A DNA stretch of 48,381 bases from Pseudomonadota bacterium (GCA_029779845.1 JAKOZT010000140.1:1-48381), one strand, 5' to 3'. Shown: positions 1-13,732, numbered from the stretch's first letter. Made by a program: numbers and translations. The notes: a model not told the origin generated them from the letters alone.

Positions 1-1008
1 ATCGGCACGGACGTGAACAGCGGCGTGATGCGCTTTACGCTGGATCTGCCCTTTTTGGCGGACGGCGTTGGCCTGGTCAGCATTGCGCTGGGTTGCTTCG
101 GCATCGCCGAGATCACCAAGAACCTTGACGCGCGTGAAGAGCGCTCGCCCTTCAACGGCGCCATCAAGCTGATACCCACCTGGCCAGAGTTCAAGCGCAT
201 CATTCCCAGCGCTTTGCGCGGCAGCGTGCTGGGTTCGTTCCTGGGCATCCTGCCCGGCGGCGGCCCGGTGATTGCCCAGTTCGCGGCCTACGCTGTGGAC
301 AAGAAGGTGAGCAAGTACCGCCATGAAATCGGCACCGGCGCCATTGAAGGCGTTGCAGGCCAGGCGGCGGCCGACGAGGCGGCTGCGCGCACCAGCTTCA
401 TTCCCTTGCTGAGCATCGGCATCCCCGAGAACGCCGTGATGGCGCTGATGATGGCGGCGTTCATCATCAAGGGCATCCAGCCCGGCCCGAACATGATCGC
501 CGGCCACCCCGACCTGTTCTGGGGGCTGGTGGCCAGCATGTGGATCGGCAACGTGTTCCTGCTGGTGCTCAACGTGCCGCTGGTGCGCTACTGGCTGTCG
601 GTGTTCAAGATCCCGTACGGCGTGCTGTTCCCGGCGATCCTGTTCTTCTGCTGCATCGGCAGCTACAGCGTCAACAACAACCTCGACGACATCCTCATCA
701 CGGCGGCCTTCGGCCTGGGCGGCTACCTCTTCATGCGGCTCGACCTCGACGCGGCGCCGCTGATGCTCGGCTTCATCCTCGGCCCGATGCTGGAGGAGAA
801 CTTCCGCCGCGCGATGCTGCTCAGCCGCGGCAGCTTCTCGACCTTCGTGACGCGGCCGATCAGCGGCACGCTGATCGGGCTGATCGCGCTGTTCGTCGTG
901 TGGCAGCTGGCGAGCTTCGCGCTCGATGCGCGGCGGCGCCGGCGCCCTCAGAGCAGCCCGGCGCCGATGTTGATCAGCAGCGCGAGCACGGTGGTGTTGA
1001 AGAAATAG
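1..1008 (+). CDS. Tripartite tricarboxylate transporter permease, TctA family (5' end outside window)
   Basis: The reading frame is open from the first base, so the gene begins upstream of the window; about 335 C-terminal residues are present. TctA is the large membrane subunit of TTT-type secondary carriers, which take up carboxylates with a small membrane subunit (TctB) and a periplasmic binding protein (TctC). The sequence shows the family's IGTDVNSGVMRFT segment at the very start, the glycine/proline-rich stretch GSFLGILPGGGPVIAQFAAY, the following EGVAGQAAADEAAAR, and several hydrophobic segments. The last residues are arginine-rich and then read through into DNA that also encodes the end of the convergent DUF1345 gene (61-bp overlap), which is odd for this family. 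Substrate cannot be told from sequence. Confidence 0.9.
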   Translation: MGTDVNSGVMRFTLDLPFLADGVGLVSIALGCFGIAEITKNLDAREERSPFNGAIKLIPTWPEFKRIIPSALRGSVLGSFLGILPGGGPVIAQFAAYAVDKKVSKYRHEIGTGAIEGVAGQAAADEAAARTSFIPLLSIGIPENAVMALMMAAFIIKGIQPGPNMIAGHPDLFWGLVASMWIGNVFLLVLNVPLVRYWLSVFKIPYGVLFPAILFFCCIGSYSVNNNLDDILITAAFGLGGYLFMRLDLDAAPLMLGFILGPMLEENFRRAMLLSRGSFSTFVTRPISGTLIGLIALFVVWQLASFALDARRRRRPQSSPAPMLISSASTVVLKK

Positions 1009-1619
1009 GCCAGGATGCAGTGCAGCGTGCCGACGCGGCGCAGCGGGCGCGAGACGAAGGACACGTCGGCCGTCTGCCCCGAGGTGCCGATCACGGCGGC
1101 GAAATAGAAGAAGTCGCCGTAGGTCGGGGTCGCGTCGCCGGGGAACTGCAACCCCGGCGTCGAGCCGCGGCCGGCCGCCGCGTAGTAGCCGTGCGCGTAG
1201 TGCAGCGTGAACATGATCTGCATGAAGGCCCAGGCCGTGATCAGCGTGCCTGCCGCCAGCGCGACGTGAGCGAGCTTCAGGGCGCCGTGCAGTTCGCGCA
1301 CCACCGCGAGCTGCCCCGCGATGGCCACGACGCAGGCCAGCACCGCGGCCACTACGAACACCAGGATCGCGACTTCGCCGTCGTCCTGCCACTGCGCGCG
1401 CCGGCGCATCTGGTGTTCCGACGAGCGCGCCATCATCGTGGCCGCCAGCACGATGTAGAGCAGCGCGCCGGCGTTCCACGCGAGCAGCAGCCGCGTCGCC
1501 GCGTGGTGTGCCATGTCGGTGGGCAGGCCCAGCCCCACGGCCACGCCGACCAGCACCGAGAGGATCAGCCGCGGCCGCGCGTGCAGGCGGCGGTACAGGC
1601 GGCTTCGTGTCGGGTTCAC
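948..1619 (-). CDS. DUF1345 family integral membrane protein
   Basis: A protein of about 223 residues with hydrophobic segments near LILSVLVGVAVGLGLP, VAILVFVVAAVLACVVAIAG, ALAAGTLITAWAFMQIMFTL and the C-terminal ILAYFFNTTVLALLINIGAG. The conserved blocks TLHYAHGYY and PTYGDFFYFAAVIGTSGQTADV are typical of DUF1345, a family of predicted inner-membrane proteins with no established function. I chose the GTG at 1619 (VNPTRSRLYRR); a GTG at 1664 would add 15 arginine-rich residues. Neither has a clear Shine-Dalgarno. It lies just downstream of ahpF on the same strand and could be cotranscribed. Its 3' end overlaps the convergent transporter gene by 61 bp. Confidence 0.82.
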   Translation of the reverse strand: MNPTRSRLYRRLHARPRLILSVLVGVAVGLGLPTDMAHHAATRLLLAWNAGALLYIVLAATMMARSSEHQMRRRAQWQDDGEVAILVFVVAAVLACVVAIAGQLAVVRELHGALKLAHVALAAGTLITAWAFMQIMFTLHYAHGYYAAAGRGSTPGLQFPGDATPTYGDFFYFAAVIGTSGQTADVSFVSRPLRRVGTLHCILAYFFNTTVLALLINIGAGLL

Positions 1620-1671
1620 CGCGGCACGATAGCAGCCCTGCCGCTGACGGCGGGCTGCGCGCACAGGCGGG

Positions 1672-3237
1672 TCAGGCCGCGGCCGAGTGCCGGATCAAAT
1701 GGTCGAAGGCCGACAGCGCCGCCTTCGCACCCTCGCCCGCGGCGATGATGATCTGCTTGTAGGGCACCGTGGTCGCGTCGCCGGCGGCGAACACGCCGCT
1801 CACGCTGGTCGCGCCCTTGGCGTCGACGACGATCTCGCCGTAGCGCGACAGCTCGATCGTGCCCTTGAGCCACTCGGTGTTGGGCACCAGGCCGATCTGC
1901 ACGAACACGCCGGCCAGCGCCACCGTGTGCTCGGCGCCCGTCGCGCGGTCCTTGAAGCGCAGGCCGTCGACCTTCTGGCCGTCGCCGGTGATCTCGGTGG
2001 TCTGCGCGTTGACGTGGATCGCCACGTTGGGCAGGCTCTTGAGCTTGTCGACCAGCACGGCGTCGGCCTTGAGCTGGTCCGCGAATTCCACCAGCGTGAC
2101 GTGCTCGACCACGCCGGCCAGGTCGATCGCCGCCTCGACGCCGGAGTTGCCGCCGCCGATCACCGCGACCTTCTTGCCCTTGAACAGCGGGCCGTCGCAG
2201 TGCGGGCAGTAGGCCACGCCCTTGTTGCGGTACTCGGCTTCGCCGGGCACGTTGACGTTGCGCCAGCGCGCGCCGGTCGACAGGATCACCGTGCGGCCCT
2301 TGAGCTGCGCGCCGTTGACCAGCGTGACCGTGCTGACACCGCCCGGCTGCAGCGCCGGCTCGAGCTTCTCGACGCGCTGGCCGTTCATGATGTCGACGTC
2401 GTAGTGGCGCGCGTGCGCCTCCAGCGCGGCGGCGAACTTCGGGCCCTGAGTCTCCAGCACCGAGATGAAGTTCTCTATGCCCAGCGTGTCCAGCGTCTGG
2501 CCGCCGAAGCGCTCGGCGACGATGCCCGTCTTGATGCCCTTGCGCGCCGCGTACACCGCCGCCGCCGCGCCGGCCGGGCCGCCGCCGACGATCAGCACGT
2601 CGAACACGTCCTTCTTCGCCAGCCGGGCGGCGTCGCGCGCGGCTGCGCCGGTGTCGATCTTGGCGACGACCTCGCCGATTTCCATGCGGCCCGAGCCGAA
2701 GGGCTGGCCGTTCAGGAAGATCGTCGGCACGGCCATGATCTTGCGGTCGGTGACCTCGGCCTCGAACAGGCCGCCGTCGATCGCCACGTGGCGGATGCGC
2801 GGGTTGAGCACCGCCATCAGGTTGAGCGCCTGCACCACGTCCGGGCAGTTGTGGCAGGTCAGCGACATGTAGGTCTCGAAGGCGAAATCGCCTTCGAGAG
2901 ACTGGATCTGCGCGATCACTTCCGCTTCGAGCTTGGGCGGATGCCCGCCGGCCTGCAGCAGCGCCAGCACCAGCGAGGTGAACTCGTGGCCCATCGGGAT
3001 GGCCGCGAAGCGCACGCCCATGTCGGCGCCGGCGCGGGTGATCTGGAACGACGGTTTGCGCGCGTCGTTGCCGTCGAAGCGCGCCTCCACCAGCGGGCTC
3101 AGCGCCGCGATCTCCTCGATCAGCTCGCGCATCTCGGCCGAGGCTTCGCGCTCGTCGAGAGAAGCGACCAACTGCACCGGCTCGCGAAGGCGTTCCAGGT
3201 ACGAGGCGAGTTGAGACTTCAGGCCGTCATCCAACAT
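1672..3237 (-). CDS. ahpF: Alkyl hydroperoxide reductase subunit F
   Basis: A 521-residue flavoprotein disulfide reductase, the same length as E. coli AhpF. It passes electrons from NAD(P)H via FAD and two redox-active cysteine pairs to the peroxiredoxin AhpC. The N-terminal tandem thioredoxin-fold domain carries TCHNCPDVV (C128/C131). The FAD-binding GGGPAG is at about 218-223, the second redox centre [10 protein letters not shown] has C344/C347, and the NAD(P)H-binding [14 protein letters not shown] follows. All catalytic cysteines are intact. It lies 80 bp downstream of ahpC on the same strand, the usual ahpCF order, so cotranscription is likely. Confidence 0.97.
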   Translation of the reverse strand: MLDDGLKSQLASYLERLREPVQLVASLDEREASAEMRELIEEIAALSPLVEARFDGNDARKPSFQITRAGADMGVRFAAIPMGHEFTSLVLALLQAGGHPPKLEAEVIAQIQSLEGDFAFETYMSLTCHNCPDVVQALNLMAVLNPRIRHVAIDGGLFEAEVTDRKIMAVPTIFLNGQPFGSGRMEIGEVVAKIDTGAAARDAARLAKKDVFDVLIVGGGPAGAAAAVYAARKGIKTGIVAERFGGQTLDTLGIENFISVLETQGPKFAAALEAHARHYDVDIMNGQRVEKLEPALQPGGVSTVTLVNGAQLKGRTVILSTGARWRNVNVPGEAEYRNKGVAYCPHCDGPLFKGKKVAVIGGGNSGVEAAIDLAGVVEHVTLVEFADQLKADAVLVDKLKSLPNVAIHVNAQTTEITGDGQKVDGLRFKDRATGAEHTVALAGVFVQIGLVPNTEWLKGTIELSRYGEIVVDAKGATSVSGVFAAGDATTVPYKQIIIAAGEGAKAALSAFDHLIRHSAAA

Positions 3238-3317
3238 GGTGAAAGTGCTCCAACGTGATCAAGCGGCCGCCGCGGAACCGGCGTTGCCGGGCCGCTGGCG
3301 GCGCCCCCTGGGGGGGA

Positions 3318-3881
3318 TTAGATTTTTCCGACGAGGTCGAGCGACGGGGTCAGCGTCTTCGCGCCCTGCTGCCACTTGGCCGGGCACACCTGGCCGGGGT
3401 TCTTGGCCACGTACTGGGCGGCGGTCAGCTTGCGCAGCGTTTCCTTGACGTCGCGCGCGATGCTGTTGTCATGCACCTCGACGGTCTTGATCACGCCTTC
3501 CGGGTTGATGATGAAGGTGCCGCGCAGCGCCAGGCCTTCTTCCTCGATGTGCACGCCGAAGGCGCGCGTCAGCTGGTGCGTCGGATCGCCGACCAGCGGG
3601 AACTTCGCCTTGCCGACGGCCGGGCTGGTTTCGTGCCACACCTTGTGCGAGAAGTGCGTGTCGGTGGTGACGATGTAGACCTCGGCGCCCAGCGACTTGA
3701 AGGTGTCGTAGTTGTCGGCGGCGTCTTCCACTTCGGTCGGGCAGTTGAAGGTGAAGGCGGCCGGCATGAAGATCAGCACGGACCACTTGCCCTTCAGCGA
3801 CGCGTCGCTGACTTCGATGAACTTGCCGTTCTGGAAGGCGGTGGTCTTGAAGGGCTGGACTTGGGTGTTGATGAGCGACAT
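3318..3881 (-). CDS. ahpC: Alkyl hydroperoxide reductase subunit C (peroxiredoxin)
   Basis: A 187-residue typical 2-Cys peroxiredoxin, full length for the AhpC family. It reduces hydrogen peroxide, organic peroxides and peroxynitrite in the cytosol and is recycled by AhpF. The peroxidatic cysteine is C47 in TFNCPTEVED and the resolving cysteine is C166 in GQVCPAKWQQG near the C-terminus. The start ATG at 3881 is preceded by a good Shine-Dalgarno (AAGGAA). First gene of a probable ahpC-ahpF operon; the upstream region contains a dyad resembling an OxyR site, consistent with induction by peroxide. Confidence 0.97.
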   Translation of the reverse strand: MSLINTQVQPFKTTAFQNGKFIEVSDASLKGKWSVLIFMPAAFTFNCPTEVEDAADNYDTFKSLGAEVYIVTTDTHFSHKVWHETSPAVGKAKFPLVGDPTHQLTRAFGVHIEEEGLALRGTFIINPEGVIKTVEVHDNSIARDVKETLRKLTAAQYVAKNPGQVCPAKWQQGAKTLTPSLDLVGKI

Positions 3882-3974
3882 AGGGTTTCCTTGGGTTGAA
3901 GTTGGCGGAACAGCTGACGGGATCTATTTTGTGTGCGGCGCAGCATATCGTGGTTTGATTCGGGAAATTCCGGC

Positions 3975-3991
3975 GATTGGCAATGCCTATC
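3975..3991. promoter_or_regulatory. Putative OxyR-binding dyad upstream of ahpC
   Basis: The 17-bp sequence gattggcaatgcctatc is an almost perfect inverted repeat. It fits the OxyR half-site pattern ATAG-N7-CTAT in seven of eight positions (ATTG-N7-CTAT). On the minus strand it lies 5 bp upstream of a weak -35 (3965-3970), 17 bp from a TATGCT -10 (3942-3947). This is the arrangement expected for OxyR activation of ahpC. A second pair in register would be much weaker. Inferred from pattern only. Confidence 0.4.
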
Positions 3992-4009
3992 GCCCGGCCG
4001 GCCCCCGCC

Positions 4010-4906
4010 TCAATCCAGAGTCAGCACGCGGTCGCCCGGTTCCGGCTGGCAGCCTTCGGCGATCGGCGTCCAGCCGCGCCGCAGCACCACGCGCGTGCCG
4101 GCCTGGCAGAACTCGACGCGCTCGGCTTGCGGCCAGCGTGCGCGCACGAAGGCCTCGATCGCCGAGGGCATGCTGACGCGGTAGACGCCCTGCGCGAGGT
4201 CGTCGGCCGGGTGGTCGGCGTGGTGCAGCCAGGGGATCACCGCGGTCAGCCACATCAGCGGCGCGAAGGGCACGTGGAATTCGTGCGCCTGGTAGCCGGC
4301 ATCGCGCAGCCAGGCCTGGGCCTGGGCGCGCGCCTCATCGCCGGCCGATGTGTCGCCCCAGGCCAGCGCCAGCAGCTCGGCCACCCACTGGTTGCAGTTC
4401 AGGTAGCGCAGCGCCCAGGCATGGGCATTCGCGCTGTACTCGCCGCGCAGCAGCGCGAGCGCGCGGCGGTCGTCGAGCGCGGCGCGTTCCAGCGGCGCGG
4501 CCGCTTCGTCGGGCAGGAACACCGCCGAGACGTAGCCGCCGTCGGGCCGGCTCATGCCGAGCAGGAAGGCGGTGAGGCCCTGGTCGAAGATGCGCGGGCG
4601 CTTCTCGTCGCAGGCGTAGTAGAGCTGGCGCACCGACCAGGGCGCCATCGCGCTGCCCTGCAGCGACAGCCCGGCGTGCGAGTAGCGCTCGCCGAAGCGC
4701 GTGAGATCGAGCCCGCTGCGCGACAGCAGCGCGACGCGCCGGCCCGAGCCCTGCAGCTCGCTGCGCACCACCTCGGCGAAGCGCAGCGCCCGGTCGCGCT
4801 GCGCGTGGCTCATCTCGGTGGGCGCGTCGCAGTAGCGCAGCTGGCCGGCCTGCGCGCCGGCGGCGAGGAAGGCGAACGCCAGCGCGGCCGCCGCGCGGCG
4901 AAGCAT
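4010..4906 (-). CDS. DUF2145 family secreted protein, possible permuted papain-like fold
   Basis: About 298 residues beginning with a signal peptide (MLRRAAAALAFAFLAAGAQA) and resembling the DUF2145 family, whose function is not established. Conserved blocks include FGERYSHAGLSLQG, WSVRQLYYAC, an aromatic/basic middle, YLNCNQWVAELLALAWG and a C-terminal tail. The order histidine (SHAGL) then cysteine (NCNQW) within hydrophobic context is what circularly permuted NlpC/P60-like (YiiX/LRAT-type) thiol enzymes show, so a hydrolase or acyltransferase is conceivable; this is inference. I chose ATG 4906 because it gives a clean signal peptide; an upstream in-frame start at 5026 would add a proline-rich non-signal stretch. 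Probably cotranscribed with the secreted protein just upstream. Confidence 0.8.
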   Translation of the reverse strand: MLRRAAAALAFAFLAAGAQAGQLRYCDAPTEMSHAQRDRALRFAEVVRSELQGSGRRVALLSRSGLDLTRFGERYSHAGLSLQGSAMAPWSVRQLYYACDEKRPRIFDQGLTAFLLGMSRPDGGYVSAVFLPDEAAAPLERAALDDRRALALLRGEYSANAHAWALRYLNCNQWVAELLALAWGDTSAGDEARAQAQAWLRDAGYQAHEFHVPFAPLMWLTAVIPWLHHADHPADDLAQGVYRVSMPSAIEAFVRARWPQAERVEFCQAGTRVVLRRGWTPIAEGCQPEPGDRVLTLD

Positions 4907-4933
4907 GGGGAGGATGTCCGGCGCCGGGCCGCC

Positions 4934-4982
4934 CCAAGCCGGACGGCGCCCCTCGGGGGCAGGAGCGCAGCGACTGGGGGGC
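4934..4982. repeat. Probable dispersed GC-rich palindromic repeat
   Basis: The gap between the two secreted-protein genes holds a GC-rich segment with a small palindrome (gcccctcgggggc) followed by aggagcgcagcgactggggg. A related palindrome (gcgccccctgggggg) sits in the ahpC-ahpF gap at 3299-3314. Such elements are scattered through Burkholderiales intergenic DNA. No gene is visible here. Confidence 0.4.
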
Positions 4983-4986
4983 TTGA

Positions 4987-5451
4987 TCAGAGGGAAACCG
5001 GCCGCGTCTGCAGCTCGCGGTACCACTCGTCCTTCAGCGCCATGAAGAAGCCCTTGAGCGTCTTCGCGTGCGCGAACTCCAGGCCGTAGGGCTTCTGGCG
5101 CGCCAGCACCAGGCCGCCGGCGGCGAGCTTGCCCTGCTCGACCACCGGCTGCGGCACGTAGAGGAAGAACTCGTCGGTGGCCGCGCCGGCGGGCTTCACC
5201 GCCTGCAGCGTCAGGCGTTGCGTGCCGGGCTGGCCGGCGACCTCGGCCACTTCGATGATGCGGTACTCGCCCTCGGCGACGTTGCGGTCGCCCGAGGAGC
5301 TGTTGCTGGAGCGCTCGATCGAGCCCGAGATGCTGCCGACGCTCTGCGATGCCGCCGAGGAGGCCGAGGACGTCGAGTCGGCCCAGGCGGGCGCGGCGAG
5401 CGCGGCGGCGACGAGGGCCGCGAGCGCGACACGGTGCAGGGGTTGGGCCAT
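4987..5451 (-). CDS. Hypothetical exported protein
   Basis: A 154-residue protein with a clear signal peptide (MAQPLHRVALAALVAAALAA then PAWA) followed by a serine-rich segment (STSSASSAASQSVGSISGS) and a compact C-terminal region containing GEYRIIEVAEVAGQPG, EFFLYVPQPVVEQG and KTLKGFFMALKDEWYREL. I recognise no family. It precedes the DUF2145 gene on the same strand with an 80-bp gap and may work with it in the periplasm. It is divergent from rlpA; the 99-bp gap between them must hold both promoters. Confidence 0.7.
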   Translation of the reverse strand: MAQPLHRVALAALVAAALAAPAWADSTSSASSAASQSVGSISGSIERSSNSSSGDRNVAEGEYRIIEVAEVAGQPGTQRLTLQAVKPAGAATDEFFLYVPQPVVEQGKLAAGGLVLARQKPYGLEFAHAKTLKGFFMALKDEWYRELQTRPVSL

Positions 5452-5550
5452 GGGCTGCTCCAGCGGTGGCGAAAAGTGCGCGATCCTAACGTGCCGATGT
5501 TTCCGCCCGGTTGCGGGTTGTGACGCCGGCCGGCTTTAGCATGCGGCGCC

Positions 5551-6468
5551 GTGACGACGATCGCCCTGCACCACCGCCGGCTGAGCGCCGCGCTGCTCGC
5601 GCTGCTGCTGGCCGCGTGCGCCTCCAAGCCCGTCGTGCGCGACGGCGCCGAGGCCAATCCGCCCGCGGGCCTGGCCGACGTGCCCGACGCCGAGCCGCGC
5701 ATCGAGACCATCCGCAGCGGCGGGCCGAACAAACCCTACGAGGTGCTGGGCCAGAGCTACCTGCCGATCACGCAGGACCGCGCCTTCAAGGAGCGCGGCC
5801 TGGCCTCGTGGTACGGCCGCAAGTTCCACGGCCGCCGCACCGCCAGCGGCGAGGTCTACGACATGTACGCGATGACGGCGGCGCACCCGACGCTGCCGAT
5901 CCCGAGCTACGCGCGCATCCGCAACCCGGCCAACGGCCGCGAGGTGATCGTGCGCGTCAACGACCGCGGGCCCTTCCACAAGGGCCGCATCGTCGACCTC
6001 AGCTACACCGCCGCGCTGAAGCTCGACGTGCTGCGCGGCGTGGCGCCGGTGGAGCTGGAGCGCATCACCTTCGCCGAGATCCGCAGCGGGGCGTGGCGGC
6101 GCGGCGGGGGCGAGCCGGCGCCGGCGACTGTCGCGGTTCCGGCGTCGCCGAGCGCACCGCTCGAGCTGCCGCCCGCCGCCGAGCCGCCCGAGCCGGAGCC
6201 CGCCACCACGCTGCGCCCGCTCGAACTCGCGCCGCGCGGCTTCTGGATCCAGCTCGGCGCGTTCCGCCAGCGCGACGGCGCCGAGAGCTTCCAGCGCCGC
6301 GTCGCCGACGAGCTCGACTGGCTGGCGCCGCGCCTGGCGCTGTTCGTCGACACGCCTCTCTTGCGCCTGCAGGCCGGGCCGTATGCGACGCGCGAGGAAG
6401 CGCGGCAGAACGCCGAGCGCGTGCGCGAGGCCTTGCAGCTGGTGCCGGTGATCGTCGAGCGCCGTTAA
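5551..6468 (+). CDS. rlpA: RlpA-like septal ring lytic transglycosylase lipoprotein with SPOR domain
   Basis: A 305-residue lipoprotein. The signal sequence ends in a lipobox, LLLAAC, with lipidated Cys23. The RlpA double-psi beta-barrel is at about 83-170: GLASWYGRKFHGRRTASGE, ARIRNPANGREVIVRVNDRG and IVDLSYTAA, including the glutamate (E101) and aspartate (D138) expected for the lytic transglycosylase activity shown for Pseudomonas RlpA. A proline-rich linker leads to a C-terminal SPOR domain (about 229-303, FWIQLGAFRQRDGAE...), which binds denuded septal glycan. Only a GTG start at 5551 gives the signal peptide. Its stop overlaps that of the convergent aminotransferase gene. Confidence 0.93.
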   Translation: MTTIALHHRRLSAALLALLLAACASKPVVRDGAEANPPAGLADVPDAEPRIETIRSGGPNKPYEVLGQSYLPITQDRAFKERGLASWYGRKFHGRRTASGEVYDMYAMTAAHPTLPIPSYARIRNPANGREVIVRVNDRGPFHKGRIVDLSYTAALKLDVLRGVAPVELERITFAEIRSGAWRRGGGEPAPATVAVPASPSAPLELPPAAEPPEPEPATTLRPLELAPRGFWIQLGAFRQRDGAESFQRRVADELDWLAPRLALFVDTPLLRLQAGPYATREEARQNAERVREALQLVPVIVERR

Positions 6469-7364
6469 GCGGCGTCGTAGGCCACCGGCTCGACGTAGCG
6501 CGCGTCCTCGTGCAGCGCCCAGTAGGCGGCCTGCAACTGCGCCGTCACCGGCCCGAACACGCCGGCCGCGCGGCTGCCCACCGCCACGTCGTCGACGCGT
6601 GCGATCGCGATCACGCCGCCGCCGGTGCTGCTGAGGAACACCTCGTCGGCGCGGCGCAGCGACGCCACCGGCAGCGCCGCTTCGCGCACCGCGATGCCGC
6701 TGGCGCGCGCCAGCTCGATCACGGTGCGGCGCGAGATGCCTTCGAGCACGCCCGAGGCCGGCGTCAGCAGCTCGCCGTCGACCCGCGCGAAGACGTTGAA
6801 GCCCGGGCCTTCGGTGACGTTACCGGCGCCATCGACCAGCACCACCGTCTCGGCGCCGTGTTCGTAGGCCTGGAACAGCGCGCCCACCATGTCGAGCCAG
6901 TGGTAGTTCTTGACGCGCGGGTCGACGCTCGCCGCCGCGATGCGCTGCACGTCGCTGACGTACAGATCGACGCCGCGCGCCTGCTTCTGCGGGTCGGCGA
7001 TCCACACGAAGGGGATCGCAAACGCCATGAAGCGGTTGGTGCAGGTACGCGGGTCGCGCGAACCCGGCGCGGGCAGGCCGCGCGTGCACAGCACCTCCAC
7101 GTAGGCATCGCGCAGGCCGCTGCGGCGCACGCATTCGTGCATCACCGCGCGCACCTGCGCCGGCGTGCGGCCGGGGTCCAGGCGCAGCCGCTGCATGCTG
7201 GCGAAGAAGCGGTCGATGTGGTCGGACAGGCGGAAGAACCGGCCCTGCCAGACATGCGCGACGTCGTAGGTGGCGTCGCTGTGCAGGAAGCCCCAGTCGA
7301 AGATCGAGATCTTCGCGTCCTCGGGGGCGACGTAGCGCTCGTCGACGAAGGCACAGCCGGGCAT
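6465..7364 (-). CDS. PLP-dependent class IV aminotransferase, (R)-amine transaminase-like
   Basis: A 299-residue fold-type IV PLP enzyme. The Schiff-base lysine is K152 (PRVKNYHWLDM) and the phosphate/pyridine-side motif is GNVTEGPGFNV (E185). Blocks such as WGFLHSDATYDVAHVWQGRF, SGLRDAYVEVLCTRGL, and the C-terminal PVTAQLQAAYWALHEDARY resemble fungal (R)-selective amine transaminases (Aspergillus terreus type) more than D-alanine or branched-chain aminotransferases as I remember those sequences. The true donor is unknown, and a D-amino-acid transaminase remains possible. Start ATG 7364 follows a good Shine-Dalgarno (CAGGAG). Divergent from the SLOG-like gene, 30 bp away. Confidence 0.88.
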   Translation of the reverse strand: MPGCAFVDERYVAPEDAKISIFDWGFLHSDATYDVAHVWQGRFFRLSDHIDRFFASMQRLRLDPGRTPAQVRAVMHECVRRSGLRDAYVEVLCTRGLPAPGSRDPRTCTNRFMAFAIPFVWIADPQKQARGVDLYVSDVQRIAAASVDPRVKNYHWLDMVGALFQAYEHGAETVVLVDGAGNVTEGPGFNVFARVDGELLTPASGVLEGISRRTVIELARASGIAVREAALPVASLRRADEVFLSSTGGGVIAIARVDDVAVGSRAAGVFGPVTAQLQAAYWALHEDARYVEPVAYDAA

Positions 7365-7394
7365 GGTCGGGCTCCTGAAAGGGGGCATCACAGT

Positions 7395-8006
7395 ATGCTC
7401 CGCGCGACCATGTCCCAGCCTCCCGTCTTGCCTGTCACAGCGCCGCGCCAGCTGCTGCTGTTCTCCGGACACCTGATCGACGCGCCCGGCCGGCCGCAGC
7501 CGCGCTTTCCGGCGCACAAGGAAGCGGCGGCGGCGCGGCGCATCGGCGAGGAACTCGACCGCCTCGGCGCCGGCGCGCAGGACCTGGCGCTGACGCAGGG
7601 CGCGGCCGGCGGCGACCTGCTCTTCGCCGAGGCCTGCGTGGCGCGCGGCGTGCCGCTGACGCTGCTGCTGCCGCTGCCGGAGCGCGAGTTCATCGAACGC
7701 TCGTTGCTGTCGTGCGAGGGCGGCGAGGATTGGCGCGCGCGCTACCGCGCGCTGAAGGCGCAGTTGCGCGAGGCGCCGCACGTGGCCGACGACGAACTCG
7801 GCGCGCTGCCGCCCGGCGAGGATGCCTTCGAGCGCGCCAACCGCTGGCTGCTCTCGACCGCGCTGGCGTTCGGGCCGGCGCGGCTGCGCTTCATCGCGCT
7901 GTGGGACGGCGCGGGCGGCGACGGCCCGGGCGGCACGCGCGACATGGTCGAGGCGGTGCGGCGCGCGCACGGCGAGGTGTGCTGGATCGACACGCGCACT
8001 TTGTGA
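7395..8006 (+). CDS. SLOG-like Rossmann-fold protein next to CHAT gene
   Basis: About 203 residues. The sequence has a strand-loop start RQLLLFSGHLID, a glycine-rich turn QGAAGGDLLFAEACVARG, the strand PLTLLLPLPEREFI, and the C-terminal block RFIALWDGAGGDGPGGTRDM. This layout resembles SLOG/lysine-decarboxylase-like Rossmann domains that bind nucleotide-derived ligands; such domains occur in bacterial conflict and signalling proteins. No function is established for this protein. ATG 7395 is used; ATG 7410 (MSQPPVLP) is equally plausible, and neither has a good Shine-Dalgarno. It lies 69 bp upstream of the giant CHAT protein gene, on the same strand, and may act as its sensor or partner (inference). 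Confidence 0.7.
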   Translation: MLRATMSQPPVLPVTAPRQLLLFSGHLIDAPGRPQPRFPAHKEAAAARRIGEELDRLGAGAQDLALTQGAAGGDLLFAEACVARGVPLTLLLPLPEREFIERSLLSCEGGEDWRARYRALKAQLREAPHVADDELGALPPGEDAFERANRWLLSTALAFGPARLRFIALWDGAGGDGPGGTRDMVEAVRRAHGEVCWIDTRTL

Positions 8007-8015
8007 GTCGTCCAA

Positions 8016-8049
8016 GGGGTTGACCCCGCTTCGGCTTCGGTGCTGTCAT
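8016..8049 (+). promoter_or_regulatory. Putative promoter and operator of the CHAT-protein gene
   Basis: A -35 candidate TTGACC (8020-8025) and a -10 candidate TGTCAT (8044-8049) are 18 bp apart. The -35 is embedded in a short inverted repeat, ggggt-tg-acccc (8016-8027), that could be a repressor site. The gene's Shine-Dalgarno GGAGGAG follows at about 8061. By eye only. Confidence 0.3.
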
Positions 8050-8075
8050 CGACTCCCTTCGGAGGAGCACCCAGC

Positions 8076-13715
<5,640 letters not shown>

Positions 13716-13732
13716 TCGGAAGGACCACGCCG

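Noticed and set aside
3282..3317. Intrinsic terminator after ahpC
   Set aside because: The GC-rich palindrome has no T-run, and ahpF follows on the same strand; it is better seen as a dispersed intergenic repeat.
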